Assembly (NCBI RefSeq): GCF_006346335.1
Contig: NZ_VDMC01000008.1
Coordinates: forward strand, 1-64,000
Direction: 5' to 3'
Origin: Aequorivita sinensis
Lineage (GTDB): Bacteria; Bacteroidota; Bacteroidia; Flavobacteriales; Flavobacteriaceae
DNA length: 64,000 nt
Position 1 is the first letter of the stretch. Every line of letters starts with the position of its first letter. The position numbers and the translations under genes are program-made. Shown here one piece after another: positions 35,260 through 44,220 of the stretch. The notes under the pieces are model-generated. The model did no database searches, was not told where the DNA came from, and saw only the letters and a program-made list of their open reading frames with translations.

Positions 35260-36231
35260 CTAAATCTTCCGCAACACATAGTCTTTATAATATCCTTTTT
35301 TGTCGGTAAAGGAGGTTTCAATGGTTAGGCCTGCTTGTTCGGCCAACCAAGCCACAGTTTTATCGTCGTATTTTTGTGATATTTCGGTGTGGATGGTTTC
35401 CCACTGTTCAAAACTTATATCGAGATCAAGGTTTTTAATACGTACATCCATTGCTTCCGTAGCTATTAAAAAGCTTTTTGCAGTGCCGCTTTCTGGGTTG
35501 TAGGATTCCCAATGCGTAAATTTATTTACATCAAAATTCGCGTCTAACTCTCGGTTTATTCGGGTTAAAATGTTTTTGTTGAAGGCAGCGGTAATTCCTG
35601 TTTGGTCGTTATAAGCATCCAAAACCGTCTGCGGATTTTTCTTTTGATCGAAACCCATAAACAGTAGGTCTTCTGCCAACATAGTGTCTTTTAGTTTGGT
35701 GAGAAAGTCGATGGCTTTTGGATGTAGCAAGTTGCCAATATTACTGCCTAAAACCACAATCACTTTTTTTCGTTTGTTGAACCCTTTAAGGCGTTCTAAA
35801 ACTTCAAAATATTCTCCTATTTCAGCATCTACCGTTAGCGAAGGCATTTCTTGAGCTAGGTTGTTTGTAAGTAATTTTACTGCGTTTTCACTAATATCTA
35901 TAGGCTTGTAAACAAAATTGAAGTTATTATCGGTCATATACTTGAGCAGCAATTTTGTTTTTTTACCGTCGCCAGCGCCAAGTTCGATTAAATCTAAACC
36001 ATTTTCGCGATCGCGAAAAAGTTCGCCTATGGTTTTGGTATGGGTAGCGAGAATTTCAAATTCGCAACCGGTAAGGTAGTATTCCGGCATAGCCATAATA
36101 TCCTGAAATAGCTTGTCGCCTTTTTTATCGTAAAAATATTTAGACGATAGGTATTTCGGGAAGCTGCTAAGTCCTTCCTTAACTTCGGTTTTAAATGTAG
36201 TATCTCTTTGAGTTTTCGCTTTTATATCCAT
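35260..36231 (-). CDS. egtD: L-histidine N(alpha)-methyltransferase
   Basis: A 323-residue SAM-dependent enzyme that trimethylates histidine to hercynine, the first step of ergothioneine synthesis. EgtD features: FPKYLSSKYFYDKKGDKLFQ and the TGCEFEIL region at the N-terminus, SAM-binding LIELGAGDGKKTKLLL, FVYKPIDIS, VVLGSNIGN and the substrate region around FMGFDQKK. It follows egtB with 14 bases between, so they form one operon. Confidence 0.95.
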   Translation of the reverse strand: MDIKAKTQRDTTFKTEVKEGLSSFPKYLSSKYFYDKKGDKLFQDIMAMPEYYLTGCEFEILATHTKTIGELFRDRENGLDLIELGAGDGKKTKLLLKYMTDNNFNFVYKPIDISENAVKLLTNNLAQEMPSLTVDAEIGEYFEVLERLKGFNKRKKVIVVLGSNIGNLLHPKAIDFLTKLKDTMLAEDLLFMGFDQKKNPQTVLDAYNDQTGITAAFNKNILTRINRELDANFDVNKFTHWESYNPESGTAKSFLIATEAMDVRIKNLDLDISFEQWETIHTEISQKYDDKTVAWLAEQAGLTIETSFTDKKGYYKDYVLRKI

Positions 36232-36245
36232 AGGTTAGGTGTCTG

Positions 36246-37427
36246 TTATTTTGCTAATCTCAAACCTGTAAACTGCCAACGCAGGTTTGTTTGAAAGAAG
36301 TTGCGGTAGGTTGGTCGGGTGTGGTTCTTTGAGGTTGCTACAGAGCCACCGCGCAACACTTTTTGGTTTACCATAAACTTGCCGTTGTATTCGCCAATAG
36401 CTCCTGGGGCTTTGGTGTAATTGGGGTAGGGGAGATAGGCACTCTCGGTCCATTCCCAACGGCTGCCCCATTCAAAGTTGTTTTGTGCAGCTTCCCATTC
36501 AAATTCGGTAGGTAGTCGGCAGGATTTCCATTGGGCATAAGCAAAGGCTTCGTAATAAGAAATATGTGACAGTGGCGCGTCAAGATCTATTTCTCGAAGT
36601 CTTTGTAAGGTGTATTGATGCCACTTCCCCTCAATATTATGCCAATACATAGGAGCTTTAATATTGTTCGTTTTTACCCAATCTAAACCTTCGGCGTGCC
36701 ATAGGTTGAAATCTTCATACCCGCCAGCATTTATAAACGCTAGGTATTCGGCATTGGTAACGAGTTTATTCGAAATTTTATAATCGTGTAGATATACTTT
36801 ATGTTGTCCCAACTCATTGTCGTAACAAAACGCATCTGGATTGTTATGCCCAATTTCATAAATTCCTTCTTTCATGTCTATCCATTCTCTCTCGAAGTTT
36901 TGGATGGGATTTTCAGAAAAGTTATCGTTGTATTTAGGCAACAAGGGATTATTCCCTAGGATGTATTTTATATCGGTTGTAAGTAGTTCTTGATGTTGTT
37001 TTTCGTGATGTATTCCTATTAAAAGCACATCTTTTATTTTTTCTGAAATTCCCTTGTCGGTGTTGTGCAGTTCAGTAAGAAAATCTTTCATTTCTGAAGT
37101 TACGTAGTGCCGGTAATCATAGACTTTGGCTACGCCAGGTCGGGAGAGGTTTCCGCGGTCGTTTCTAACCACCCGTTTTCCTACATTCTCGTAATAACTA
37201 TTGAATACAAAGGCGAAGTCGTCGTGGAAAAGTTTATAGTTTGGCTTGTAGGGCTTTAGTATGAATTCCTCAAAAAACCATGAGGTATGCCCTAGATGCC
37301 ATTTAGGAGGTGAAACATCTACAATAGGCTGAACGACATAATCTTCAATTTCCAGCGGCTTGCAAATGTCTTCTGTATGTTGGCGGGTTTCAAGAAAAAA
37401 TGAAACCAAAGTATCGGTAACAATCAT
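36246..37427 (-). CDS. egtB: ergothioneine biosynthesis sulfoxide synthase
   Basis: A 393-residue non-haem iron enzyme joining hercynine and a thiol donor into a sulfoxide. Iron ligands are visible: His47 in WHLGHTSWFFEE and the HxxxH pair of IGIHHEKQHQELLTTD (DinB-like N-terminal domain). The C-terminal half is a formylglycine-generating/FGE-sulfatase domain (LPTEFEWEAA, WGSRWEWTESAYLP, GKFMVNQKVLRGGSVAT, YRNFFQTNLRWQFTGLRLAK). No egtA, egtC or egtE lies beside it, which suits a cysteine-using or simplified pathway, or the genes are elsewhere. A GTTAAAC direct repeat lies 86 bases upstream. Confidence 0.95.
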   Translation of the reverse strand: MIVTDTLVSFFLETRQHTEDICKPLEIEDYVVQPIVDVSPPKWHLGHTSWFFEEFILKPYKPNYKLFHDDFAFVFNSYYENVGKRVVRNDRGNLSRPGVAKVYDYRHYVTSEMKDFLTELHNTDKGISEKIKDVLLIGIHHEKQHQELLTTDIKYILGNNPLLPKYNDNFSENPIQNFEREWIDMKEGIYEIGHNNPDAFCYDNELGQHKVYLHDYKISNKLVTNAEYLAFINAGGYEDFNLWHAEGLDWVKTNNIKAPMYWHNIEGKWHQYTLQRLREIDLDAPLSHISYYEAFAYAQWKSCRLPTEFEWEAAQNNFEWGSRWEWTESAYLPYPNYTKAPGAIGEYNGKFMVNQKVLRGGSVATSKNHTRPTYRNFFQTNLRWQFTGLRLAK

Positions 37428-37512
37428 AAAAAAGTGTTTTATCTGAGTAAACTCACATATTATCTACACTTTAAATATAATTATTAATATTGTTTAAGAC
37501 TATTGTTGCCTC

Positions 37513-37530
37513 GTTAAACAGTTGTTAAAC
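37513..37530. promoter_or_regulatory. direct repeat GTTAAAC-N4-GTTAAAC upstream of egtB
   Basis: Two GTTAAAC heptamers with an 11-bp period, like the pair upstream of acnA (17890-17907). It lies between the stop of the TonB-like gene and the egtB start. Confidence 0.3.
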
Positions 37531-37538
37531 TAGAAATT

Positions 37539-37997
37539 CTAATTTTTACGCGTTCTTTTTGGAGGTTCAATTTTAAAGATAATAGGAAGTGAGTATAATA
37601 CACCCACACGTTTCCCTCTGTGTTCTCCAGGAATCATTTTAGGTAAATTGCTTACCACGCGTTCGGCTTCTGCTTCAATTTCAGGTCGGTCTGCACTCGC
37701 CTGAACATCTACTACGTTTCCGTATTTATCAATTTTAAACTGTACGGCAGTTCTGTAAATTTTTGGAGGCAAATTTAAAGCCTCCATTTTTTTCATATTA
37801 AAATGCTGGTTGATAAAGGCCGAGATATTTTCGGACATGCATTTTTTTAATACTTCATTGTCGGTTCCAGTGCATCCCAGATATATGGGAACTCGGTCGA
37901 TAACTGCAAATGGAACATCCTCCCGTGGTGCATTAGCGTCTTGAGCGAATGAAATTGTAGTAAAACCAAAAGCTAAGATGAGTAGAAAATTTTTCAT
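37539..37997 (-). CDS. secreted TonB C-terminal-domain-like protein
   Basis: A 152-residue protein with a signal peptide (MKNFLLILAFGFTTISFAQ). The mature part follows the TonB C-terminal pattern (VPIYLGCTG..., C-pair around EVLKKCMSEN, HFNMKKMEALNLPPKIYRTAVQFKIDKYGNVVDVQASADRPEIEAEAERVVSNLP). It has no membrane anchor or proline-rich spacer, so it is not a classical TonB; such short secreted versions are common in Flavobacteriia. Tandem paralogue of the gene at 38047; a shared operon with thyA is likely. Confidence 0.7.
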   Translation of the reverse strand: MKNFLLILAFGFTTISFAQDANAPREDVPFAVIDRVPIYLGCTGTDNEVLKKCMSENISAFINQHFNMKKMEALNLPPKIYRTAVQFKIDKYGNVVDVQASADRPEIEAEAERVVSNLPKMIPGEHRGKRVGVLYSLPIIFKIEPPKRTRKN

Positions 37998-38046
37998 AAG
38001 TGCAGGGATAAAATTAATTTTATACTAGAAGAAACCTGTTTAAAAA

Positions 38047-38481
38047 CTACTTTCCAGTTTTAAAATTAAAGGGAACGGCCATTTTAATTTTTCTTGGTTT
38101 CCCTGCCATCATTCCTGGTTTCGCCATTTTAGGGATGGCCATAATATTTCTTTTTGCTTCCTCTTGTAGCGATTTGGTTCCCCCGGTAACCTTGGTTACT
38201 TCAACCAGTCCTTTTTCATTGATAACGAACTCAACGGTTACTTTTCCTTGCTCATTTCTCTTGTAAGCATCGGCAGGATATTTAAAGTTTTTAGAAATAT
38301 GAGCCGATAACTTTTGGTTGAAACAATTGTCGCGTTCGGCTACGTTACCTTTTTCACATCCAGGCCATACAGGACCAATTTCCTTAAGTGTAACTTCGTT
38401 TTTATTTACATTACCCCATTCTTCTTGCGCAAAGATGGTTGTGGAAAATAATATACAAACGGCAATGAGTAGGTTTTTCAT
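38047..38481 (-). CDS. secreted TonB C-terminal-domain-like protein
   Basis: A 144-residue protein with a signal peptide (MKNLLIAVCILFSTTIFAQ). Core: GPVWPGCEKGNVAERDNCFNQKL, FKYPADAYKRNEQGKVTVEFVINEKGLVEVTKVTGGTKSLQEEAKRNIMAIPKM, the usual energy-transducer C-terminal fold. The two cysteines (WPGCEKG, DNCFNQ) probably form a disulfide in the periplasm. It starts 15 bases after thyA and precedes a paralogue. Confidence 0.75.
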   Translation of the reverse strand: MKNLLIAVCILFSTTIFAQEEWGNVNKNEVTLKEIGPVWPGCEKGNVAERDNCFNQKLSAHISKNFKYPADAYKRNEQGKVTVEFVINEKGLVEVTKVTGGTKSLQEEAKRNIMAIPKMAKPGMMAGKPRKIKMAVPFNFKTGK

Positions 38482-38496
38482 AATAGGTTTTTGAAA

Positions 38497-39321
38497 TTAT
38501 ATGGCAACTGCACCTTTAATATGTGGATGCGGATTGTAATCCACTAGAGTAAAGTCGTCAAAAGTGAAACTAAAAATATCTTTTACATTCGGATTTAAAA
38601 TCATTTTTGGGAGTGGACGCGGCTCGCGAGAGAGTTGAAGTGCAACTTGTTCGTAGTGATTGCTGTAAATATGCGCATCGCCAAAAGTATGAACAAAGTC
38701 TCCTGCTTCGTAGCCACAAACTTGTGCCATCATCATTGTAAGTAGTGCGTAAGACGCTATATTAAACGGCACCCCTAAAAAACTATCGGCACTGCGTTGG
38801 TATAGTTGGCAAGACAGCTTTCCATCGGCTACATAAAACTGAAAAAATGCGTGGCAAGGTGGAAGTGCAGCTTTTCCATTTGCTACATTTTCAGCAAAAG
38901 GTTTTGAAGTGTCGGGCATTACGCTAGGATTCCAAGCGCTTACTAACATTCTGCGGCTGTCTGGATTCTTTTTAAGGGTTTCCACAATTTCTGAAATCTG
39001 ATCTATTTCTTCACTGTTCCAATTTCTCCATTGATGTCCGTAAACAGGTCCTAAGTCGCCATTTTCATCTGCCCACTCATTCCAAATTCGAACTCCGTTT
39101 TCTTGTAAGTACTTTATATTGGTGTCTCCATTCAAAAACCACAATAGTTCGTAAATGATAGATTTTAAGTGAAGTTTTTTAGTAGTAACCATCGGGAAAC
39201 CTTCGCTGAGGTCAAAACGCATTTGATAGCCAAAAACACTTTTTGTGCCTGTACCAGTACGATCCTGTTTCTCAGTTCCGTTTTCAATTACATGTTTAAG
39301 TAAATCGTGGTATTGTTTCAT
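38497..39321 (-). CDS. thyA: thymidylate synthase
   Basis: A 274-residue enzyme making dTMP from dUMP with methylenetetrahydrofolate. Catalytic Cys lies in [16 protein letters not shown]; dUMP-binding [21 protein letters not shown] and the C-terminal [11 protein letters not shown] are standard, as are the N-terminal [23 protein letters not shown]. About ten residues longer than E. coli ThyA because of an insert near [18 protein letters not shown]. It is the first gene of a probable three-gene operon with the two TonB-like proteins, an odd pairing. Confidence 0.96.
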   Translation of the reverse strand: MKQYHDLLKHVIENGTEKQDRTGTGTKSVFGYQMRFDLSEGFPMVTTKKLHLKSIIYELLWFLNGDTNIKYLQENGVRIWNEWADENGDLGPVYGHQWRNWNSEEIDQISEIVETLKKNPDSRRMLVSAWNPSVMPDTSKPFAENVANGKAALPPCHAFFQFYVADGKLSCQLYQRSADSFLGVPFNIASYALLTMMMAQVCGYEAGDFVHTFGDAHIYSNHYEQVALQLSREPRPLPKMILNPNVKDIFSFTFDDFTLVDYNPHPHIKGAVAI

Positions 39322-39476
39322 TGTAAAGAAAAATAATTCAGAAAATAAATATAAATAATCAAACCAACTATTAAACTAAAAAATAGAACAATTATTGCTA
39401 TCGTATAAGGAAATCAAATTGTTAAACCATTCTATTTCAGAAGTGGTTACTTTCTAATTAAAAGCTGTTAGGTATA

Positions 39477-41189
39477 CTACCCAATAATCATTCCAGCGAT
39501 GGTTGCTGAAATAAGCGATGCTATTGTTCCCCCAAGTAATGCCTTCATTCCAAACTTAGAAAGCGTTTTACGTTGTCCTGGAGCTAAAGATCCAATGCCA
39601 CCAATTTGAATTCCGATAGAAGCAAAGTTGGCAAAACCGCAAAGCATATACGTAGCCATAATAATACTTTTTTCGTAGTTAAGGTGAAGTCCGTTAGCTA
39701 CATCTTTAAGTTCAGCAAGTTGAATATATCCTACAAACTCACTAGCTACAAGTTTAATCCCTAATAGTTGTCCCATCATCATCATGTCTTCTTTAGCCAC
39801 TCCAATTAGCCACATTAAAGGTGCGAAAACAGTACCGAGTAAGGCTTCTAAAGAAAGTGATTTATATGATGAATTTGCTGCCACCCAATCATTTAGGTTT
39901 GTGGTGTCTCCAACCCAGCCTAATATTCCGTTTATCATAGCAATAAACGCTACGAAAACTAATAACATAGCTCCAACGTTTACTGCAAGTTTTAACCCTT
40001 CGGTAGTTCCATTTGCAATAGCATCCAAAAAGTTAGATCCTATTTTTTCAGAAGAAACTTTTACGTCGGTGTTTATCGATTCGGTTTGTGGGTATAATAT
40101 TTTTGATATTACAATTGCTCCTGGTGCCGCCATAACCGAAGCTGCTAAAAGGTGTTTTGCAAAAGTAAGTCTAAGCGCAGGGTCGTCGCCTCCTAAAAAT
40201 CCGATATAGGCTGCAAGTACGGCCCCAGCAACGGTTGCCATTCCTCCAATCATAACCAAGAGCATTTCACTCTTGTTCATTTTTTCTAGGTATGCTTTAA
40301 TAAGTAAAGGTGCTTCTGTTTGCCCCAAAAAGATATTTCCTGCAACACTTAAACTCTCTGCTCCAGAAATGTGTAGGATTTTGGTGAGTAACCACCCCAT
40401 TCCTTTTACTACAATTTGTATAATACCTAAGTAGAAAAGCACTGAGGTTAAGGCAGAGAAAAATATAATAGTTGGTAACACCTGAAGGGCGAAAATAAAT
40501 CCGTATGAATTTACGTCTAACATTCCTCCAAAAAGGAATTCACTTCCTGCTTTTGTGTAATCTAATACGTTTACGAAAACCTGACCAATGGCTTCAAAAG
40601 TAGCTTTTATAAATCCTACTTTTAATACGCCAATTGCAATTACCATTTGGAATAGGAGTCCGATTCCTACTGTCTTCCAGTTAATTGCTTTTCGGTTTGA
40701 ACTGAAAAGCACTGAAATTAATATAAGGGAAATCATTCCTAAGGCACCACGCCAAATACTATTGAATGAAATCCCTTGGCTTGGGATTATTTGCGAATTG
40801 CTAGTGTCGATATCCAAAACAGTTGCAGCTTCAATGATATCGGCTTGTAAACTGTATGTAAAGTTGTTTTCGGAAAGTGTAAGTGTGCTGTCTGTTAGTT
40901 GTTCTACTCGAAATATACGAATGCTGTCGTTTGCACTGTTAAAGAAAAGTACTAGTAGGTTATTCTGAAGAATATAATCTCCACTTGCTAGGGTGCTATC
41001 TTTTGGAGCTAGAAGGTATTCAAAAGAACCATCCTTAAGATTTAGGTAGTCTTTTTCGGGATTGATATCTATGATGGAGAGTCCGGCTTGATCTTTTACT
41101 TCGGTAAATTGCCAATTCTTTTCGATGCTTTGCCCAAAAACGGTTCCGAAGAATAAAAGCGCAAAGGCTACAAGAGTAAATTTATACAT
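39477..41189 (-). CDS. concentrative nucleoside transporter with lipocalin-like N-terminus
   Basis: About 570 residues if the start is the ATG at 41189, which gives a signal-like leader (MYKFTLVAFALLFFGTVFGQ). Residues 20-130 form a beta-rich lipocalin-like domain (KNWQFTEVKDQAG, YLNLKDGSFEYLLAPKDST, LTLSENNFTYSLQ). From residue 150 on is a CNT/NupC-type transporter: FNSIWRGALGMISLILISVLF, GQTEAPLLIKAYLEKM, GGMATVAGAVLAAYIGFLG and LCGFANFASIGIQIGGIG. It would import nucleosides with cations. Thymidylate synthase is the next gene, a sensible neighbour. The extra domain would lie in the periplasm. Confidence 0.9.
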   Translation of the reverse strand: MYKFTLVAFALLFFGTVFGQSIEKNWQFTEVKDQAGLSIIDINPEKDYLNLKDGSFEYLLAPKDSTLASGDYILQNNLLVLFFNSANDSIRIFRVEQLTDSTLTLSENNFTYSLQADIIEAATVLDIDTSNSQIIPSQGISFNSIWRGALGMISLILISVLFSSNRKAINWKTVGIGLLFQMVIAIGVLKVGFIKATFEAIGQVFVNVLDYTKAGSEFLFGGMLDVNSYGFIFALQVLPTIIFFSALTSVLFYLGIIQIVVKGMGWLLTKILHISGAESLSVAGNIFLGQTEAPLLIKAYLEKMNKSEMLLVMIGGMATVAGAVLAAYIGFLGGDDPALRLTFAKHLLAASVMAAPGAIVISKILYPQTESINTDVKVSSEKIGSNFLDAIANGTTEGLKLAVNVGAMLLVFVAFIAMINGILGWVGDTTNLNDWVAANSSYKSLSLEALLGTVFAPLMWLIGVAKEDMMMMGQLLGIKLVASEFVGYIQLAELKDVANGLHLNYEKSIIMATYMLCGFANFASIGIQIGGIGSLAPGQRKTLSKFGMKALLGGTIASLISATIAGMIIG

Positions 41190-41282
41190 ATACTTAAAAT
41201 CCCAAAAATTATATTCTAACATATTTAGTGGTTGAATTTGCGGTATTTCATATTGCTACGTTAACCGGTAGTTGCCACTTAT

Positions 41283-41906
41283 TTACTTTCGTTTCGATAT
41301 TTCGTCACGTATGCTAGCGGCCTTTTCGTAATTTTCATTTTTTACGGCTTCATCTAGCATTTTATTCAGTTCGGTTAAACTGAACTTTGTGTAATCTTCT
41401 CCGGCTGGTTTTTTAGATTCTTTATCATCCCCTAAAATTAAATTCTCAATCACTTCTTCCTCTTTTTTAGAGAGTGGTTTTTTTGAAGTAGGAGTTTTTA
41501 AATATATACCAGCTTTGTCTAAGATGTTTTTATAAGTAAAAATAGGAGCATTAAACCTAAGAGCCAAGGCAATGGCATCACTAGTTCTAGCGTCTATTAT
41601 TTCTTCTATTTTGTCGTGTTCACAAATAATACTTGAATAAAATACGCCATCCACTAATTTGTGAATTATCACGTGTTTTATCACAATTTCATAGCGGTCG
41701 GCAAAGTTTTTAAACAGATCGTGCGTGAGTGGGCGCGGAGGCGTTATTTCCTTCTCAAGTGCTATTGCTATAGACTGTGCTTCAAACGCACCAATAACTA
41801 TTGGTAGTTTACGCTCGCCGTCAACCTCATTTAAAATAAGTGCATAGGCACCATTTTGCGTTTGGCTGTACGAAATTCCTTTTATGCTAAGTTTTACTAA
41901 GCTCAT
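41283..41906 (-). CDS. bifunctional nuclease (DUF151) with C-terminal UVR motif
   Basis: A 207-residue protein. Residues 1-135 are the BFN/DUF151 domain (LPIVIGAFEAQSIAIALEKEITPPRPLTHDL, TSDAIALALRFNAPIFTYKNIL), and the last 35 residues form a UVR coiled coil (KFSLTELNKMLDEAVKNENYEKAASIRDEI) as in UvrB/UvrC. This pairing is common in Bacteroidota. Members have been reported to have RNase/DNase activity, but the role is unclear. Confidence 0.88.
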   Translation of the reverse strand: MSLVKLSIKGISYSQTQNGAYALILNEVDGERKLPIVIGAFEAQSIAIALEKEITPPRPLTHDLFKNFADRYEIVIKHVIIHKLVDGVFYSSIICEHDKIEEIIDARTSDAIALALRFNAPIFTYKNILDKAGIYLKTPTSKKPLSKKEEEVIENLILGDDKESKKPAGEDYTKFSLTELNKMLDEAVKNENYEKAASIRDEISKRK

Positions 41907-41991
41907 TCTTCAGTAATCAATACGCAGTGAGTTTCGTCAATGCGCAGTTCTTTAAACAATTGTTTATAAAAATAACGAATTTAAATCAATT

Positions 41992-42039
41992 AAAAAGGCT
42001 GTTTAAATGAGGGTGTTTCCTTATTTAAACAGCCTTTTT
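41992..42039 (-). terminator. strong Rho-independent terminator of etfBA
   Basis: AAAAAGGCTGTTTAAAT (41992-42008) and ATTTAAACAGCCTTTTT (42023-42039) form a perfect 17-bp stem with a 14-base loop, ending in T on either strand. It closes etfA on the minus strand. Confidence 0.9.
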
Positions 42040-42061
42040 CGAGGCACAAATTAATAAAAAA

Positions 42062-43027
42062 TTATGCGTTTTGAGCCTTAAACTCTTTTAATTTTTTGTT
42101 TAGCTCAGGAACGATTTCAAAAGCATCGCCTACCATCCCGTAGTCTGCAGCTTTAAAGAAAGGAGCTTCCGGATCGTTGTTGATAACAACTTTCACTTTA
42201 GAAGCGTTAATTCCTGCCAAATGTTGAATTGCTCCAGAAATTCCAATAGCAATATAAAGGTTTGAAGCTACTGGCTTACCAGTTTGCCCAACGTGTTCGC
42301 TATGTGGTCTCCAACCCATATCGCTTACTGGCTTAGAACAAGCTGTAGCAGCACCTAAAATACCTGCAAGCTCTTCAATCATTCCCCAGTTTTCTGGTCC
42401 TTTAAGTCCACGACCTCCTGAAACAACTATTTCAGCATCAGCAATAGTAACAGTATCGGTAGCTTTATCTACAGAAACTACTTCCATATCAAAATCGTGA
42501 GCGTCAAGGTTTGCAGTGAAGGCTTCAGTAGTAGCTGAAGTTTCATTTTCTTTTAAACCGTATGAGTTTTTACCAATTCCAACAATCTTAATATCAGTTG
42601 TTATTTCGGTATTAGCAAAAGCTTTGTTTGTGAAAACGCTGTGCTTCACTTTAAAAGGTGAAGTGCTAGATGGCAATTCAACAACGTTAGGAACAAAACC
42701 TGCTTCTAGGTTTACAGCCAATGTAGGCGCTAAAAACTTACTGTTTGCACTCGATGTTAAAACAATAACTTTTGCACCTTCACTTTTAGCAGCTTGACCT
42801 ATTACATCTGCATAAGCTTCGCCGTTAAACTTGTTTAATTTATCGTCAGAAACTTCTAAAACTTTAGAAGCACCGTACTTTCCTAATTCTGAAGTATCAT
42901 TCGCATTGATAGCTACAGCTGTAACGGAAGTACCCATTTGGTCTGCAATTCCCTTTGCGTAAGAAACTGCTTCCAAAGCTATTTTCTTTAATTTTCCTTC
43001 TTCTGATTCGGTATATACTAAGATCAT
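42062..43027 (-). CDS. etfA: electron transfer flavoprotein alpha subunit
   Basis: A 321-residue subunit binding FAD. The C-terminal FAD domain is clear (VVSGGRGLKGPENWGMIEELA, GAATACSKPVSDMGWRPHSEHVGQTGKPVASNLYIAIGISGAIQHLAGI, VVINNDPEAPFFKAADYGMVGD). With EtfB it carries electrons from acyl-CoA and other dehydrogenases to the respiratory chain through ETF-QO. It lies downstream of etfB with a repeat-rich 126-base gap. Confidence 0.96.
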   Translation of the reverse strand: MILVYTESEEGKLKKIALEAVSYAKGIADQMGTSVTAVAINANDTSELGKYGASKVLEVSDDKLNKFNGEAYADVIGQAAKSEGAKVIVLTSSANSKFLAPTLAVNLEAGFVPNVVELPSSTSPFKVKHSVFTNKAFANTEITTDIKIVGIGKNSYGLKENETSATTEAFTANLDAHDFDMEVVSVDKATDTVTIADAEIVVSGGRGLKGPENWGMIEELAGILGAATACSKPVSDMGWRPHSEHVGQTGKPVASNLYIAIGISGAIQHLAGINASKVKVVINNDPEAPFFKAADYGMVGDAFEIVPELNKKLKEFKAQNA

Positions 43028-43054
43028 ATCTGTTTTATTTTGTAATTATTATTT

Positions 43055-43150
43055 TCCCGATAGCTATCGGGATTGGAATTCCAAATCTGAAGCACCAAAT
43101 TCCAAATAACTTCCAATTTTTTGTTATTTGGTGCTTACATTTGGTGCTTC
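43055..43150. repeat. stacked palindromes and repeat units between etfB and etfA
   Basis: An 18-bp perfect palindrome TCCCGATAGCTATCGGGA (43055-43072) is directly followed by a 12-bp palindrome TTGGAATTCCAA (43073-43084). Then AAGCACCAAAT occurs inverted once (43090-43100) and as ATTTGGTGCTT twice (43126-43136, 43139-43149). It resembles composite intergenic repeats of flavobacterial genomes and may modulate or stabilise the etfBA mRNA. Confidence 0.65.
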
Positions 43151-43153
43151 AAA

Positions 43154-43894
43154 TTAAATAGCCTTCGCTTCGTTGTGAAGTAGGTTAATTAATTCGTCTA
43201 CGCTATCAACCAATTTCACAGCTCCTTTTGGTGCTGGTTTTTCAAATGAAACAGTGCTTGTTTCAGTATTTGCGTCAACAGGCTCTTTTACGTTCAATGG
43301 CTTAGTACGCGCTTGCATAATACCACGCATGTTAGGAATGCGAAGATCACTTTCTTCTACCAATCCTTTTTGTCCACCAATTACAAGCGGAAGTGATGTT
43401 TTAAGCGTTTCTTTACCACCGTCAATTTCTCTAATTGCCGTAGCTTTATCGCCGTCAACTTCTAGGTGAATACAAGTGTTTACGAAGTTAGCTCCTATTA
43501 GTTTTGCTACCATTCCTGGAACCATTCCACCGTTGTAGTCGATAGACTCACGACCACCAATTACTAGGTCGTACCCACCTTCTTTAGCTACGTTTGCAAG
43601 TTGTTTTGCAACAGAAAAACCATCGGTTGCAGCAGTGTTGATTCTAATTGCTTCATCAGCACCAATCGCTAACGCTTTTCTAAGTGTAGGTTCGGTTTCT
43701 GGACCTCCAACATTTACAACGTGTACAGTTGCACCTTGCTTTTCTTTAAACCACATTGCACGTGTAAGACCAAATTCATCGTTTGGATTAATTACAAACT
43801 GAACACCGTTAGTATCAAACTTAGTGTCGCCATCAGTAAAGTTAATCTTTGACGTTGTGTCCGGTACGTGACTAATACAGACTAATATCTTCAT
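43154..43894 (-). CDS. etfB: electron transfer flavoprotein beta subunit
   Basis: A 246-residue subunit that binds AMP and docks dehydrogenases. Motifs: MKILVCISHVPDTTSKINFTDGD, VINPNDEFGLTRAMWFKEK, ETEPTLRKALAIGADEAIRI and the recognition loop RIPNMRGIMQARTKPLNVKEP. It is the promoter-proximal gene of the etfBA operon, with its start 326 bases from the divergent pdhB gene. Confidence 0.96.
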   Translation of the reverse strand: MKILVCISHVPDTTSKINFTDGDTKFDTNGVQFVINPNDEFGLTRAMWFKEKQGATVHVVNVGGPETEPTLRKALAIGADEAIRINTAATDGFSVAKQLANVAKEGGYDLVIGGRESIDYNGGMVPGMVAKLIGANFVNTCIHLEVDGDKATAIREIDGGKETLKTSLPLVIGGQKGLVEESDLRIPNMRGIMQARTKPLNVKEPVDANTETSTVSFEKPAPKGAVKLVDSVDELINLLHNEAKAI

Positions 43895-44220
43895 TTTTAT
43901 ACTATTTTTGAATTGTAAAAATTGTACAAACCTACTATAGGTAATATACAGCGGTTTGCTTGCGGGCGAAGTTAATAATAATTTAGCTTTTATTTGCTAT
44001 GCGTGCATAATAAATTTTGGTTAAATCTTTGAAATATTACTTAATCAGATTGGAATTATAGTATTTTTGCTTTCCCTAAAAAAAACTTAAGAAAATATTC
44101 TTTGGGTTTTTTAAGAGGCTGCAACGTTTTAAAAAAGCGGAACAAGGATAAAAAATTATAAAATAAATATGTAAGGCTTACTAGGTTTATAATAAAGCTT
44201 AGGATAAACTACAACGAGAT
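43895..44220. other. divergent promoter region between etfB and pdhB
   Basis: 326 bases without a gene. TATTTTTG at 44062-44069 fits the -7 element for rightward pdhB, with a 150-base leader. Nothing that clearly fits the -33 TTG was found at the right distance. A G+A-rich leader (GGAACAAGGATAAAAAATT) precedes the coding start. Confidence 0.4.

Noticed and set aside
39784-40209. 141-codon frame antisense to the nucleoside transporter
   Set aside because: Lies wholly inside a gene with clear transporter motifs on the other strand; composition is that of a reverse-frame shadow.
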